Source: Scatosoma sp045632265
GTDB taxonomy: Bacteria; Bacillota; Clostridia; Christensenellales; Borkfalkiaceae
Length of the DNA stretch: 64,000 nucleotides
Direction of reading: 5' to 3'
NCBI GenBank assembly: GCA_045632265.1
Contig: JAZQWG010000027.1
Coordinates: 68,173 to 132,172 of the forward strand
Within the stretch, counting starts at the first letter, position 1, and the number at the start of each line of letters is the position of its first letter. The notes under the pieces were generated by a model. It was given only the letters and a program-made list of their open reading frames with translations, was not told where the DNA came from and did no database searches. Below, one piece after another: positions 7,313-16,085 of this stretch. Both the position numbers and the translations under genes were made by a program.

Positions 7313-9085
7313 TTATTTCACGTCAATTTTGACGCCGCTAAACGTTTGTTTCAACGTTTCCAAATCCCTATTAAACGAGTCCGATTTCTTGCCACGAAGC
7401 TTGATTGCAAACCCGTCTTCCCCTATTCCCACACACTCGAACGACGTTTTCAAAATAGGGTAATGTTCCGCTTTGATAAGCGAGTTATAAATCGTTTCGC
7501 TGTCCGTATAGAAAGTGAACGTATTGCCTTCGTACGCATACTCTAAATCCATACAAATAGCGAACAGCACGCCGCTTTTGCCCGTCTTACGAAGCGCGCG
7601 AAGGAAAGAGCCGAACACCGTCTTTGCATCGCCCTTGGGCGCTCCTACCACAGCGCTTGCCGTAGGCGCAGGTTGCACACTCTTTTCTACGGGTTTTTCC
7701 ACAGCCTTTTTCTTGGGCAAGAACCCTTCGTCAAAATACACGTTTCCGCCCGTTTCTTCTACGTCGGGGGGCGCTTCCATGTCCATAGCGAAATTGTCGT
7801 CGTAATTTTCCGTCTTTATCGGTTGTTTTACAACGGGCTTTTCTTCCATTTTAGGCTCAACCGCCTTTTGTGCAACACTTTCCACTCTTTCAACGGGTTT
7901 TTCCACGATTTTTTCAATCGTTTGCACTTTTACCCCTTCTGCAAGTTGCTTTTCAAGTGCCGCTACGCGCGCAAACAACGCTTCCACGTCGTAATCGTTT
8001 TTGGGCATACTTGCTTTGAGCACCGCCGTTTCAAAAAGGATACGGGGGGATGCGGAATATTTTAAGGTTTGTTCCACTTCCGCAAAGATTTCGCTTGCAC
8101 GAAGCAAACCGTGTCCGTCCGCCTTTTTAGCCACTCTCACCACCTCGGCGTAGTTGCTGTCGGGAAGCGCCAAAATGTTTTTGCCGTCACGACAAATTTT
8201 CGCAACCGCACACGAGTTTAAGAAATTCATTACGTCTTTGACGAGCACGCCTACGCTTTTGCCCGCCGCAAGGAAATTTTCCGCACGCTCAAACGCTTCG
8301 CCGGCATTGCCGCCAAGCACCGCTTCGCAAAAGGCTGCAACGCCCGCAAAGTCCGCACCGCCAAGCACCGTCGTCACGTCTTCGTACGTGAGGGTACCGC
8401 TTGCATACGATACGCACGTATCCGCGATGGAAAGCATATCACGCACACTGCCCGCACCCGCACGCGCGATTGCGGAAATGGCTTCCGCTTCGTATTTTTT
8501 GCCGATGGTGTCGAATACGTAGCGAAGTCTTTCTTCCAAGTCCGCTTGCGGAATCAACTTGAAATCGAAACGCATACAGCGGGACAAAATGGTTGCGGGG
8601 ATTTTCGCCGCTTCCGTCGTCGCCAAAATGAATACGGCGTGCGCGGGCGGTTCTTCCAACGTTTTCAAAAGCGCGTTGAAAGCCCCGGGCGAAAGCATGT
8701 GAACTTCGTCGATGATGTAAACCTTATATTTGCCCGCAACGGGGGGATATTGCACCTTTTCACGCAAATCACGCATCTCGTCAACGCCGTTGTTGGAAGC
8801 CGCGTCGATTTCGGAAATATCCAAATTCGCAGGGTCGGACAGCGCACGGCAAGCAAAGCATTGTCCACAAGGCGAGCCGTTTATCGGGTTTTCGCAGTTG
8901 ATAGACGTTGCAAAAATTTTCGCAATACTCGTTTTACCCGTGCCTCTCGGTCCGCAAAAAAGGTATGCGTGCCCCACTCTGCCCGTTGCTATTTGGTTTT
9001 TCAAAACCGTCACGATATGTTCTTGACGAACGACGTCGTTAAGAGTCGTTGGTCTAAACGCGCGGTATAATGCTAAATATGCCAT
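7313..9085 (-). CDS. dnaX: DNA polymerase III subunit gamma/tau
   Basis: 590 residues. Residues 1-360 are the AAA+ clamp-loader ATPase: Walker A GPRGTGKTS near 46, a zinc site CENPINGSPCGQCFAC, Walker B IIDEVHML, sensor NALLKTLEEPP and the SRC motif. Residues about 375-470 form a Glu/Pro/Lys-rich linker, and the last 110 residues are the tau domain. It loads the sliding clamp at the replication fork. Its ribosome binding site (AAAGGAGAT) overlaps the end of sigH, whose stop is 3 bp away, so the two are probably translationally coupled. Confidence 0.97.
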   Translation of the reverse strand: MAYLALYRAFRPTTLNDVVRQEHIVTVLKNQIATGRVGHAYLFCGPRGTGKTSIAKIFATSINCENPINGSPCGQCFACRALSDPANLDISEIDAASNNGVDEMRDLREKVQYPPVAGKYKVYIIDEVHMLSPGAFNALLKTLEEPPAHAVFILATTEAAKIPATILSRCMRFDFKLIPQADLEERLRYVFDTIGKKYEAEAISAIARAGAGSVRDMLSIADTCVSYASGTLTYEDVTTVLGGADFAGVAAFCEAVLGGNAGEAFERAENFLAAGKSVGVLVKDVMNFLNSCAVAKICRDGKNILALPDSNYAEVVRVAKKADGHGLLRASEIFAEVEQTLKYSASPRILFETAVLKASMPKNDYDVEALFARVAALEKQLAEGVKVQTIEKIVEKPVERVESVAQKAVEPKMEEKPVVKQPIKTENYDDNFAMDMEAPPDVEETGGNVYFDEGFLPKKKAVEKPVEKSVQPAPTASAVVGAPKGDAKTVFGSFLRALRKTGKSGVLFAICMDLEYAYEGNTFTFYTDSETIYNSLIKAEHYPILKTSFECVGIGEDGFAIKLRGKKSDSFNRDLETLKQTFSGVKIDVK

Positions 9086-9088
9086 GGC

Positions 9089-9691
9089 TTAATCTCCTTT
9101 GTGCGCTTCTTGGAAAGCTTTGCGTAATTTTTGTTTGCTGCGTTGCACGGCGTTGTCCACACTCTTGTATTCCTTGCCCGTGATTTCGCAAATTTCCGCA
9201 CAGCTTCTTCCGTCCATATACATGGTAAACACCTTAAACTCGGTGTCCGTCAATATGCGGGACATCTTATCGTTGAGTTCTTTTCTATCGTCGTTGAGTA
9301 TCATAAGTTGTTCGGGATCGGGTTCGGTGAAAAGCACGCTTTCGTCCGCAATGGAAACGTAATCTTTAAGCGGCTCGTTCTTCTTGCCCGCCGCCTTTTT
9401 CACGGCATCGACGATTTGTCGCCAAACGCAAATGGAAGCGAATTTCTTAAAACTTCTATCTTCCCCGTTCTCTTTTTTGAACCCGCCGATGGCTTGATAC
9501 AAACCTATCATGCCTTCTTGGATTAAATCTTCCGTTTCGCCGCCCACGAGAAAAAACTTGCGCGCGTAAAAGCGGACGAGATTGCGATAGCGCACCAAAA
9601 TTTCCGCTTCCGCCGTCTTATCCCCCGCCTGCGCCATGGAAACGAGCGTTTCGTCCGTTTCTATATTGTTTGCCTTTTTCTCGTCTTGCAT
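9089..9691 (-). CDS. sigH: RNA polymerase sporulation sigma factor SigH
   Basis: 200 residues. Region 2 includes the core-binding ARKFFLVGGETEDLIQEG segment and the -10 recognition helix RSFKKFASICVWRQIVDAVK. Region 4 contains LTDTEFKVFTMYMDGRSCAEI followed by the helix-turn-helix. The FLVGGETEDLIQEGMIGLY string is typical of SigH (sigma-30), which drives early stationary-phase and sporulation genes. In Firmicutes sigH usually sits near rlmB and mrnC, exactly as here. Confidence 0.94.
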   Translation of the reverse strand: MQDEKKANNIETDETLVSMAQAGDKTAEAEILVRYRNLVRFYARKFFLVGGETEDLIQEGMIGLYQAIGGFKKENGEDRSFKKFASICVWRQIVDAVKKAAGKKNEPLKDYVSIADESVLFTEPDPEQLMILNDDRKELNDKMSRILTDTEFKVFTMYMDGRSCAEICEITGKEYKSVDNAVQRSKQKLRKAFQEAHKGD

Positions 9692-9703
9692 AAGTTTTTC
9701 CTA

Positions 9704-10423
9704 TTAGTTGATACGATTTCTAACCACTTCGTACGCCGCAATACCAAGCGCCACCGAAGCGTTGAGCGAATTTACCTTTCCTTGTAAAGGAATGGACAAA
9801 ATTTTATCGCATTTTTCCTTCGTCAAACGCTTTACGCCGCTGTCTTCACCGCCCACGATAAGCGCTACGTTTCCGTCGAATTTTTCTTTATAAATATCTT
9901 CGCCACCCGCTTCAAGCGCATACACCCAGTATCCGTTTTTTTGCAACGTTTCCACCGCTTGGTTAAGGTTGGAAACTTTGGCAACTTTGATATGTTCCGC
10001 AGCCCCTGCCGAAATACGGATAACGCTTTCCGTCACCGATGCGCTCGACGAGCGAGGAATCACTACGCCGTCCGCGCCCGCACACTCGGCTACACGTAAA
10101 ATGCTGCCCAAGTTGTGCACGTCTTCAATGCCGTCGCAAAGCACGACGAAGCCGCCCTTTTCGCTCTTTTTCTCCGCGATAATTTCGTCCAAATCGTAAT
10201 ATTCGTAATCGGTCGTGAACGCAATAACCCCTTGGTGACGACGGGAAACGCTTTCCTTGTCCATCACTTGCTTGTCCACGAATTGCACGCGGATATTGCG
10301 CTTTCTCGCTTCCGCAAAAACCATCGAAACGGAGCCTTGCGCACCCTTTTCGATCAATAATTTGTCGATGTTTTTGCCCGTTTTCAAAAGTTCGATAACG
10401 GCGTTTCTTCCTTCAGTTTTCAT
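9704..10423 (-). CDS. rlmB: 23S rRNA (guanosine-2'-O)-methyltransferase RlmB
   Basis: 239 residues. An N-terminal substrate-binding domain (EGRNAVIELLKTGKNIDKLL) precedes a SpoU/TrmH trefoil-knot domain with its three motifs: LCDGIEDVHNLGSILR, ALIVGGEDSGV and IPLQGKVNSLNASVALGI. The family methylates the ribose of a peptidyl-transferase-loop guanosine with SAM. It lies between mrnC (12 bp upstream) and sigH (12 bp downstream). Sequence alone does not exclude a close relative such as TrmH, but the neighbourhood favours RlmB. Confidence 0.93.
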   Translation of the reverse strand: MKTEGRNAVIELLKTGKNIDKLLIEKGAQGSVSMVFAEARKRNIRVQFVDKQVMDKESVSRRHQGVIAFTTDYEYYDLDEIIAEKKSEKGGFVVLCDGIEDVHNLGSILRVAECAGADGVVIPRSSSASVTESVIRISAGAAEHIKVAKVSNLNQAVETLQKNGYWVYALEAGGEDIYKEKFDGNVALIVGGEDSGVKRLTKEKCDKILSIPLQGKVNSLNASVALGIAAYEVVRNRIN

Positions 10424-10435
10424 CTTACCACCTTC

Positions 10436-10867
10436 TTACGGTTTATATACTTTTTCAGCCGCAATCCCTTGCAACTGCGTTTCGTCTATCATGGAAAGCA
10501 GCTCGTTTATTCGCTCGCTTTCCCCTATCAAATACAAGTACCCAAGCACCGCCTCAAAACCGGTTGAACGGCTGTATTCCGCAACGCTTGCGCTTTTGCT
10601 TTTGGTCGCCTTTTTCGCATTTCTGCCACGGCGATAAATTTCTTCTTCCTCTTGCGAAAGAGTGGGCAACACCCTTTCCAAAAAGGCGCTTTGCCCTTTT
10701 GCCGACACCACTTTCGATGCCGCGCGTTGCAAATCCGCCGCCTTGCCCGTGCCCGATTTCACAAGCTGTTCTCGCACGTACAACGAATACACCGCATCCC
10801 CTAAAAACGCCAACGTCACGGGATTGATTTGCGCCGCTTTTATCTTGTCTAAACGCTCCGTATTCAT
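10436..10867 (-). CDS. mrnC: Mini-ribonuclease 3 (MrnC)
   Basis: 143 residues from the ATG at 10867, chosen because AAAGGAG lies a suitable distance upstream; an in-frame start at 10924 would fall before the promoter's start site. The RNase III catalytic fold is present (LAFLGDAVYSLYVRE with acidic residue), and the double-stranded RNA-binding domain is absent, as expected. It matures 23S rRNA ends. It is the first gene of the string that runs through rlmB, sigH, dnaX, ybaB and recR. Confidence 0.94.
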   Translation of the reverse strand: MNTERLDKIKAAQINPVTLAFLGDAVYSLYVREQLVKSGTGKAADLQRAASKVVSAKGQSAFLERVLPTLSQEEEEIYRRGRNAKKATKSKSASVAEYSRSTGFEAVLGYLYLIGESERINELLSMIDETQLQGIAAEKVYKP

Positions 10868-10903
10868 CACGCGAAAACACTCCTTTTGCCAAACTTGATT
10901 TAT

Positions 10904-10932
10904 ATTATAGCATAATATAAACAAAATAACAA
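10904..10932 (-). promoter_or_regulatory. Sigma-A promoter of the mrnC-rlmB-sigH-dnaX string
   Basis: On the minus strand: TTGTTA (10927-10932), 17-bp spacer, TATAAT (10904-10909). Transcription would start near 10897, 30 nt before the mrnC ATG. Confidence 0.7.
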
Positions 10933-10960
10933 GTGATTATGGCAATTTTTCACGCCCAAC

Positions 10961-11674
10961 TTATGCGCTTTGCTCAATAAAATACTCCAAAACCCCGTCC
11001 GCAAGCACCTTTGCCAAACTTTTTTGCCAACTTTCGCTAATTAGCAAACTTTCATCTTTAGGGCTGGATAGAAAACCGCACTCGACAATCACGGCGGGCA
11101 CGTGGTAGCATTGCAACATAAAATACTCCCCTTTTTGTATTTTTCGCCCCTTTACCCCTTCCTTTTCATACAAGCCGTTTATGCTATTTTGCAACAAAGT
11201 TGCAAGCACCTTGCTTTTTAGGTGGTTATCCCCGTAAAAGACTTGCCCGCCCCGTTCCTTTTGCGAAGCATAGAAATTTTGGTGAATGGAAAGAACAAGC
11301 AGCGGTTTTTCCCGCTCGATAATCTCTTTTCGCTTTTGCATATCCCGTTTCTTAAACCCGCGCGCCGTCGTATCGTACAGCCCCTCGCTCGTTTTTCTCG
11401 TCAACGCAACGGCAAAGCCCCTATCCTTTAATTCCTTTTGCAAAGCAAAAGTGATTGCCAAATTTATATCGCTTTCCTTTTGCCTACTCACTACGCCCGT
11501 CACGCCGCCGTCTATCCCGCCGTGCCCCGCATCCAACACGATTTTCATTTCCCCTTGCGAAGCGGACACAGTTTGCGGGCGTTGCAACGCTTGCACACAC
11601 ACGCCAAACGCCGCCAAAAACAATACGCCCACAGCCAAACAACTTGCTATTATGCTCTTTTTCCATTTTTTCAT
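10961..11674 (-). CDS. cwlD: N-acetylmuramoyl-L-alanine amidase CwlD
   Basis: 237 residues with an N-terminal membrane anchor (SIIASCLAVGVLFLAAFGV). The Amidase_3 domain shows the zinc ligands and catalytic Glu in VLDAGHGGIDGG, LSIHQNF and AVIVECGFLSSPKDE. CwlD cleaves peptide side chains from spore cortex muramic acid so that muramic-delta-lactam can form. No strong sigma-A promoter is visible. A TATAAT-like hexamer lies only a few bases before the ATG, so expression may depend on a sporulation sigma factor (inference). The family includes general AmiC-type amidases, so assignment to CwlD rests on size and N-terminal anchor. Confidence 0.87.
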   Translation of the reverse strand: MKKWKKSIIASCLAVGVLFLAAFGVCVQALQRPQTVSASQGEMKIVLDAGHGGIDGGVTGVVSRQKESDINLAITFALQKELKDRGFAVALTRKTSEGLYDTTARGFKKRDMQKRKEIIEREKPLLVLSIHQNFYASQKERGGQVFYGDNHLKSKVLATLLQNSINGLYEKEGVKGRKIQKGEYFMLQCYHVPAVIVECGFLSSPKDESLLISESWQKSLAKVLADGVLEYFIEQSA

Positions 11675-11820
11675 ACGCTATTATACGCCTACATACGTCC
11701 CAAATATGCCACGTATAGGCACTTAACGGCCCTATCCCCCATAACGTAATGCGACAAAAGCGTTTTTCTTTCGCCGCTTTTCCCCTTTTTTCGAGCTCAA
11801 AAGTTTGCTACAATGCACGT

Positions 11821-12078
11821 ATGAATAGTTTGCTTATTTCTTCCGCCGTCGGCATAATTTGGCTGATTTTATTGTTTCTTCTTTGCTTTACGCTCGTGCA
11901 CGTGTTGCGCCTTGCGCGTTTAGGTCAAGCCTATCGAAAAAGCGAAAACACCCCGCAATCGCCCCCGCCACCACCGCCAACGCAAGAAAAGCCGAGCGAG
12001 CCTATCTATTACATCGTAGAAAAGAAAAAACGGCTAAAATCCAGCCTTGGCGAGCCAAAACGCATCAATTTCAAGTAA
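11821..12078 (+). CDS. Small single-span membrane protein, Pro-rich, function unknown
   Basis: 85 residues from ATG 11821. One membrane helix (residues about 3-30, IIWLILLFLLCFTLVHVL) is followed by a proline run (PPPPPPT) and a basic tail with the motif YYIVEKKKR. Similar short proteins with a YYIVE-K/R tail seem to occur in Clostridia, but I know of no assigned function. The only upstream signal is a TACAAT hexamer 14 bp before the ATG, and no Shine-Dalgarno sequence is evident. An upstream in-frame ATG at 11749 would add 24 non-membrane-like residues and is less likely. Confidence 0.6.
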   Translation: MNSLLISSAVGIIWLILLFLLCFTLVHVLRLARLGQAYRKSENTPQSPPPPPPTQEKPSEPIYYIVEKKKRLKSSLGEPKRINFK

Positions 12079-12103
12079 AAAAATCCCTCTCTTAAACGCA
12101 TAC

Positions 12104-12137
12104 ATGCCCCGTCCGTTGCAAAAAACGGACGGGGCAT
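12104..12137. terminator. Strong inverted repeat between convergent genes
   Basis: 14-bp perfect stem (ATGCCCCGTCCGTT and complement) with a six-base loop. It lies between the converging small membrane protein gene and rsfS. It lacks a T-tract on either side, so termination is likely but not certain. Confidence 0.5.
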
Positions 12138-12158
12138 GTGCTTGATGAAATATTGATT

Positions 12159-12563
12159 TTACTTTTTGCTATCCGCTTGGGAAACGGCTTCAAATTCGTT
12201 CGTCTTGTCGTTGAACTTTTCCAAATTACCGCCGTCCGTCCACAATCTTTCAAGGTGATAAAAAAGACGTGTTTCGTCGTTGAAGATATGCACGATAACG
12301 TCGCCGTAATCCACGACAGCCCAACGTCCGTCGCGCACCCCTTCCGTGCGAGTGGGTACAAGCCCTAATTCCTTTTCCACAAGTTCTTCCACTCTTTCGC
12401 CCATAGCGCGGATTTGCGGGGCGTTGCTGCCGCTTGCCACCACGAAATAATCGCAAAGGTCGGTTTTCTCACGCACGTATAAACTTACGATGTCCTTACC
12501 ACGCTTATCCGCAAGCGCCTTACAAATTTCCAAAACTAATTGTTTGCTCGTCGTATTTTCCAT
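12159..12563 (-). CDS. rsfS: Ribosomal silencing factor RsfS
   Basis: 134 residues. The RsfS/Iojap core is clear: ICKALADKRGKDIVSLYV, YFVVASGSNAPQIRAMGE and GRWAVVDYGDVIVHIFNDETR. It binds uL14 and blocks subunit joining when nutrients are scarce. It is 4 bp downstream of the nadD-yqeK fusion, the standard nadD-yqeK-rsfS order in Firmicutes. Start ATG 12563 has AAGGAAGG upstream, inside the end of the preceding gene. Confidence 0.96.
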   Translation of the reverse strand: MENTTSKQLVLEICKALADKRGKDIVSLYVREKTDLCDYFVVASGSNAPQIRAMGERVEELVEKELGLVPTRTEGVRDGRWAVVDYGDVIVHIFNDETRLFYHLERLWTDGGNLEKFNDKTNEFEAVSQADSKK

Positions 12564-12567
12564 ATCT

Positions 12568-13740
12568 TTATCCTTCCTTTTTATTCTTGTAAAATGCGTA
12601 CGCCCGCTTGGTGAGCGGATATACGTCGTTGCCCTTTTCTTCCAAATATTCTATCGTCCGCCTTAACGCTTCTTCCAAGCAATCGAATAAATATTCTCTT
12701 GATTTTTCTTTGGGAAGCTCCTTCCAGTACAAAGAACGAATTACGTCCACGCCGTCGTACACCCGCTCGTCTTCCACCATGTCGGCAAGGAATATCAGCG
12801 CGCCAAGCACCGTCATATCTTCCCTACCACTCGTATGGAAACGGATAGCGTCCAACACTTCTTCGTCCGTAATATTAAAAGTGTTTTCCGCAACGTATGC
12901 GCCCGTGTACTGATGCAAAACGGGCTCTGGCACTTCCCCCCACGCCTTATCCAAAACAAAACCGTCTAACTGCGGGCTGTCTTTAGATAAGTTTTTCGCG
13001 CAATCGTGAAAGAGCGCCGCCGTAATCACCTTTTCTTCGTCCAAGCCCAAAAACGCCGCACGCTTTGCCGCCGTGATCGCTACACGAACGCTGTGCGCCG
13101 CACGGGAAGGTTTTTCCAAAGCAAGCGCTTCTTGCGCCCCCTCTATTTGGTACAAACCCTTTTCGTAGATAAAGCGTTCCACTCTTTCCCCAACGAAAGA
13201 AGTTATTTCTTTGCCCGCCGCCGCCAACACACGAATTTCCGTAGAAGAAACGGGCGCGCCGTTGTAATGGATAACGGCAAAGCTTTTGTGAAATCTTTCT
13301 TCAAAGGCTGCGCTTTCCCTTTCCAACCAACCGTCCTTTTCATTGCGCGCACACACGGCAAGCGTGGCGTTTTGCAAAATATCTTCGGGGTTGCGCCACG
13401 TGGGAAAATCACGCAACATATCCGTGCCTACCAAAAAGAAAAGTTCCGCATTATCATACGCATTTTTGAAATGACGGCAAGTGAGATAGGTATAACTCGT
13501 TCCCCCTTGGCGCATTTCATAATCGCTCACCTCAATTTTTTCTTCCCCTGCAAACGCCAAACGGCACATTTCCAAGCGAGTGGCATCATCCGTAATCTTT
13601 TTACCAAGCTTGTGTGGGGGAGTGTGCGCAGGGAGCACGAACAATTTATCCAAGGCAAGCGATTGTATCGCCGCTTGGGCAAGGCGCAAATGTTCGCTGT
13701 GCACGGGGTCGAACGAACCGCCGAAAATGCCTATCCGCAT
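12568..13740 (-). CDS. NadD-YqeK fusion: nicotinate-nucleotide adenylyltransferase plus HD-domain phosphohydrolase
   Basis: 390 residues in one frame. Residues 1-195 are NadD: nucleotide-binding GIFGGSFDPVHSEHL and the SSTEIR motif near 167; this enzyme makes nicotinic acid adenine dinucleotide. Residues about 205-390 are a YqeK-type HD domain (ALFHDCAKNLS, then HQYTGAYVAE and DAIRFHTSG); YqeK homologues hydrolyse diadenosine tetraphosphate. In most Firmicutes these are adjacent separate genes, so this is a fusion of neighbours. The HxGH-like motif reads HSEH, a slight departure from the usual Gly. Promoter at 13773-13801. Confidence 0.93.
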   Translation of the reverse strand: MRIGIFGGSFDPVHSEHLRLAQAAIQSLALDKLFVLPAHTPPHKLGKKITDDATRLEMCRLAFAGEEKIEVSDYEMRQGGTSYTYLTCRHFKNAYDNAELFFLVGTDMLRDFPTWRNPEDILQNATLAVCARNEKDGWLERESAAFEERFHKSFAVIHYNGAPVSSTEIRVLAAAGKEITSFVGERVERFIYEKGLYQIEGAQEALALEKPSRAAHSVRVAITAAKRAAFLGLDEEKVITAALFHDCAKNLSKDSPQLDGFVLDKAWGEVPEPVLHQYTGAYVAENTFNITDEEVLDAIRFHTSGREDMTVLGALIFLADMVEDERVYDGVDVIRSLYWKELPKEKSREYLFDCLEEALRRTIEYLEEKGNDVYPLTKRAYAFYKNKKEG

Positions 13741-13772
13741 ACTTTTACGCCTCCTTTTCTCTTTCTTTTTCC

Positions 13773-13801
13773 ATTATACAATATATTTTCCTTTTTTTCA
13801 A
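13773..13801 (-). promoter_or_regulatory. Sigma-A promoter of nadD-yqeK and rsfS
   Basis: Minus strand: TTGAAA (13796-13801), 17-bp spacer, TATAAT (13773-13778), about 33 bp before the start codon. Confidence 0.75.
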
Positions 13802-13836
13802 GTTTATAAAGCAAAAATCTCGGCAAAAATTTAAGC

Positions 13837-14589
13837 ATGAAAAAATCCGCCTTTATATCCGATTTAATTTTCACGTTTTTAGTGACAAGCATCTTTTTTT
13901 TGTGCCTATTCCGCTATTTAGGCTCGCCCCTTGTTTTGTCCTTTCTCTTTGCTTTTTTATGTGGCGGCATTGCCGTTGTGGGCGTGGGCGCGCTTGGGAA
14001 AAACAAGCGTAGAAAACAATCGCTTAATCGAATAGAAGAACTGCAAAAGGACAAACTGCTTGCCCACCTTTCCCTGCTTTCCGATACGCAAAAGACCGCT
14101 CTTTTTCAAAGCGTACTTTCCCGCCAAACCCCCGTGCACCGTTTTTCCGCCTTACGCTTGACGGGGGAAAACGCCATGTATTTTTTGCGACTGCGCTTTT
14201 CGCCCGTTTGCGCCGACGAGATAGCCGCCATTTCCAGAGTGAAATCGGCAAAGGAAAAAATTTTGCTTTGCAATTTTATTGAAGAAGAAGCCAAAAACCT
14301 TTGCGAAACGCTGTGTATCCGTGTGTGGACGGGCAACGACGTGTATTCGCTCATTAAAGCCGCCGACGCCTTACCCGAGCGCTTTTTAGGCGAGCCTACC
14401 CCTAAAAACAAACGCCAAATCAAACTTCGGCTTTGCTTTGCAAAAAGAAACAGCCGCCGTTTTTTCATCGGTGGCTGTTTGATATTGTTGACGTCGCTTG
14501 TCACGCCTTTTTCCTATTATTATCTTATCTTCGGCTCTATTTTACTGCTCGTAGCAACGCTCGTGCGAATTTTCGGCTACGTTGATTAA
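13837..14589 (+). CDS. Membrane protein of unknown function, possible Mrr-like fold
   Basis: 250 residues. Two membrane helices lie at the N-terminus (about 5-30 and 32-52) and two at the C-terminus (about 208-248), with a soluble middle. The middle segment around residues 130-180 (KEKILLCNFIEEEAKNLCETLCI, broken here by helix ends) has the strand-helix-strand rhythm of Mrr-like nuclease folds, but no catalytic D-(E/Q)xK is obvious. I do not recognise a named family. It is divergent from nadD-yqeK, and its stop overlaps that of the converging nnr gene by 3 bp. No good ribosome binding site precedes ATG 13837. Confidence 0.65.
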   Translation: MKKSAFISDLIFTFLVTSIFFLCLFRYLGSPLVLSFLFAFLCGGIAVVGVGALGKNKRRKQSLNRIEELQKDKLLAHLSLLSDTQKTALFQSVLSRQTPVHRFSALRLTGENAMYFLRLRFSPVCADEIAAISRVKSAKEKILLCNFIEEEAKNLCETLCIRVWTGNDVYSLIKAADALPERFLGEPTPKNKRQIKLRLCFAKRNSRRFFIGGCLILLTSLVTPFSYYYLIFGSILLLVATLVRIFGYVD

Positions 14590-16085
14590 CCGTCGATTTC
14601 CTTAAACTCCTTACCAAGACAATCGATAATATCCCTTGCAATCAACGCTCGTTCGCCCATTTCTTCCGCTGCAATTTCCGCTGCTCTGCCCACCACGTAG
14701 CCGCCTGCACACGCACCGTCGTACGTAGAAGCGCCTTGTGCGCAAAGCCCAGCAATCACGCCTGCAAGCACGTCGCCGCTGCCACCCTTGGCTTGACCGC
14801 TGTTGCCCGTTTCGTTGACAAACGTCTTTTCCCCGTCCGTGCAAACGGATACGGCGTTTTTCAAATACACGTTGCAAGCGCTTGCCAAAGCAAATTCTTT
14901 CGCCACTTCCAACGGGTTTTCCAAAATCTCGTTTACGGCTATGCCACTCAAACGACTAAATTCCTTTACGTGCGGCGTCAAGACGACGTCGCATTTTTTA
15001 TTTTTCAAAACCTTTTCCGCTTTGGTATGTAAAGCAAGCGCATTGAGCGCATCAGCGTCCAACACCAACTTCCCTTCGTATTTTTTCAAAAGGTATTTCA
15101 CCGCTTTTGCAACTTCTTTCGTTGCGCCCATGCCCATACCGAAAGCGATAGCATCGTAAGCGAGCAATCTTTCCAAATACCTTTCGTCAAACGTGGGCAC
15201 GTTGCCCTTGCAAAGGGGTTGCAACAACGCCTCGGGCATACGCAACAAAAAATGCGGTATTAAGCCCATCGGCGTAAACAACGTGGTGTAGCCCGCGCCG
15301 CTTCGAAGACACGCCGCCGTAGCCAAATACGCCGCGCCCGTGTACGAAACGCTACCCGCAACGATTGCCGCTCTGCCATAACTACCCTTATGCGAATTGC
15401 GTTGGCGTTTAGGCAACAATTCTTTTATCAATTCTTTATCCATCATTCTACTATACCCGTCCTTTGGCAATGCAATGCCTATATCTTCGCGGTACACTTC
15501 CCCCGCATAATCAATTCCGTCGTTAAAATATACGCCCGTTTTGAGTTCCCCCAAACAAAGTGTGCAATCGGCTTTCACGGCAACGCTTTCCTTTCGTCCG
15601 TTGTCCCCGTTTATCCCTGAAGGTATGTCCGCCGACAGCACTTTCGCCCCCGCCTTTTTATAAGCGTTAATTTTCTCAATCGCCACGGCGTAAGGCTTGG
15701 AAAGAACGCCCTTAAACCCCGTACCTAAAAGACAATCGACAACGAGTGCGTAGTCTTTATCCAAAAACTCGCTATTTACAACCCCGCCGTCTTGAAGGAA
15801 ATCCGCTTTTGCGCTTTCACAATCAGCGGAAAAACGCTCGGCAAAGCATACCACGTCCACATTGAAATGCAACGCAAGCAAATTTCGTGCGCAAATAAAT
15901 CCGTCGCCGCCGTTGTTGCCACCGCCGCACACGCAAAGCACGTTTCCACCCGTTATCATCGCTTGCACACGATTAGACAAAGCCATGCCCGCCCTTTCCA
16001 TCAGCGTTTTTGCGGGTACGCCAAGGTTTTCTATCGTGTACTTGTCCGCTTCTCGCATTTGATTGCAAGTTAAAACGTAGTTCAT
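14586..16085 (-). CDS. nnr: Bifunctional NAD(P)H-hydrate repair enzyme Nnr (epimerase plus ADP/ATP-dependent dehydratase)
   Basis: 499 residues. Residues 1-210 are the NnrE/YjeF-N epimerase (MREADKYTIENLGVPAKTLMERAG, VCGGGNNGGDGFICARNL). Residues 220-499 are the NnrD/YjeF-C dehydratase with KGSYGRAAIVAGS, the VLDADALNAL strand and the GGSGDVLAG nucleotide-binding motif. Together they repair hydrated NADH and NADPH. Its ATG overlaps the birA stop (ATGA), indicating translational coupling. It is the last gene of recX-birA-nnr and converges with the membrane protein gene at 14589 with no terminator between. Confidence 0.96.
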   Translation of the reverse strand: MNYVLTCNQMREADKYTIENLGVPAKTLMERAGMALSNRVQAMITGGNVLCVCGGGNNGGDGFICARNLLALHFNVDVVCFAERFSADCESAKADFLQDGGVVNSEFLDKDYALVVDCLLGTGFKGVLSKPYAVAIEKINAYKKAGAKVLSADIPSGINGDNGRKESVAVKADCTLCLGELKTGVYFNDGIDYAGEVYREDIGIALPKDGYSRMMDKELIKELLPKRQRNSHKGSYGRAAIVAGSVSYTGAAYLATAACLRSGAGYTTLFTPMGLIPHFLLRMPEALLQPLCKGNVPTFDERYLERLLAYDAIAFGMGMGATKEVAKAVKYLLKKYEGKLVLDADALNALALHTKAEKVLKNKKCDVVLTPHVKEFSRLSGIAVNEILENPLEVAKEFALASACNVYLKNAVSVCTDGEKTFVNETGNSGQAKGGSGDVLAGVIAGLCAQGASTYDGACAGGYVVGRAAEIAAEEMGERALIARDIIDCLGKEFKEIDG

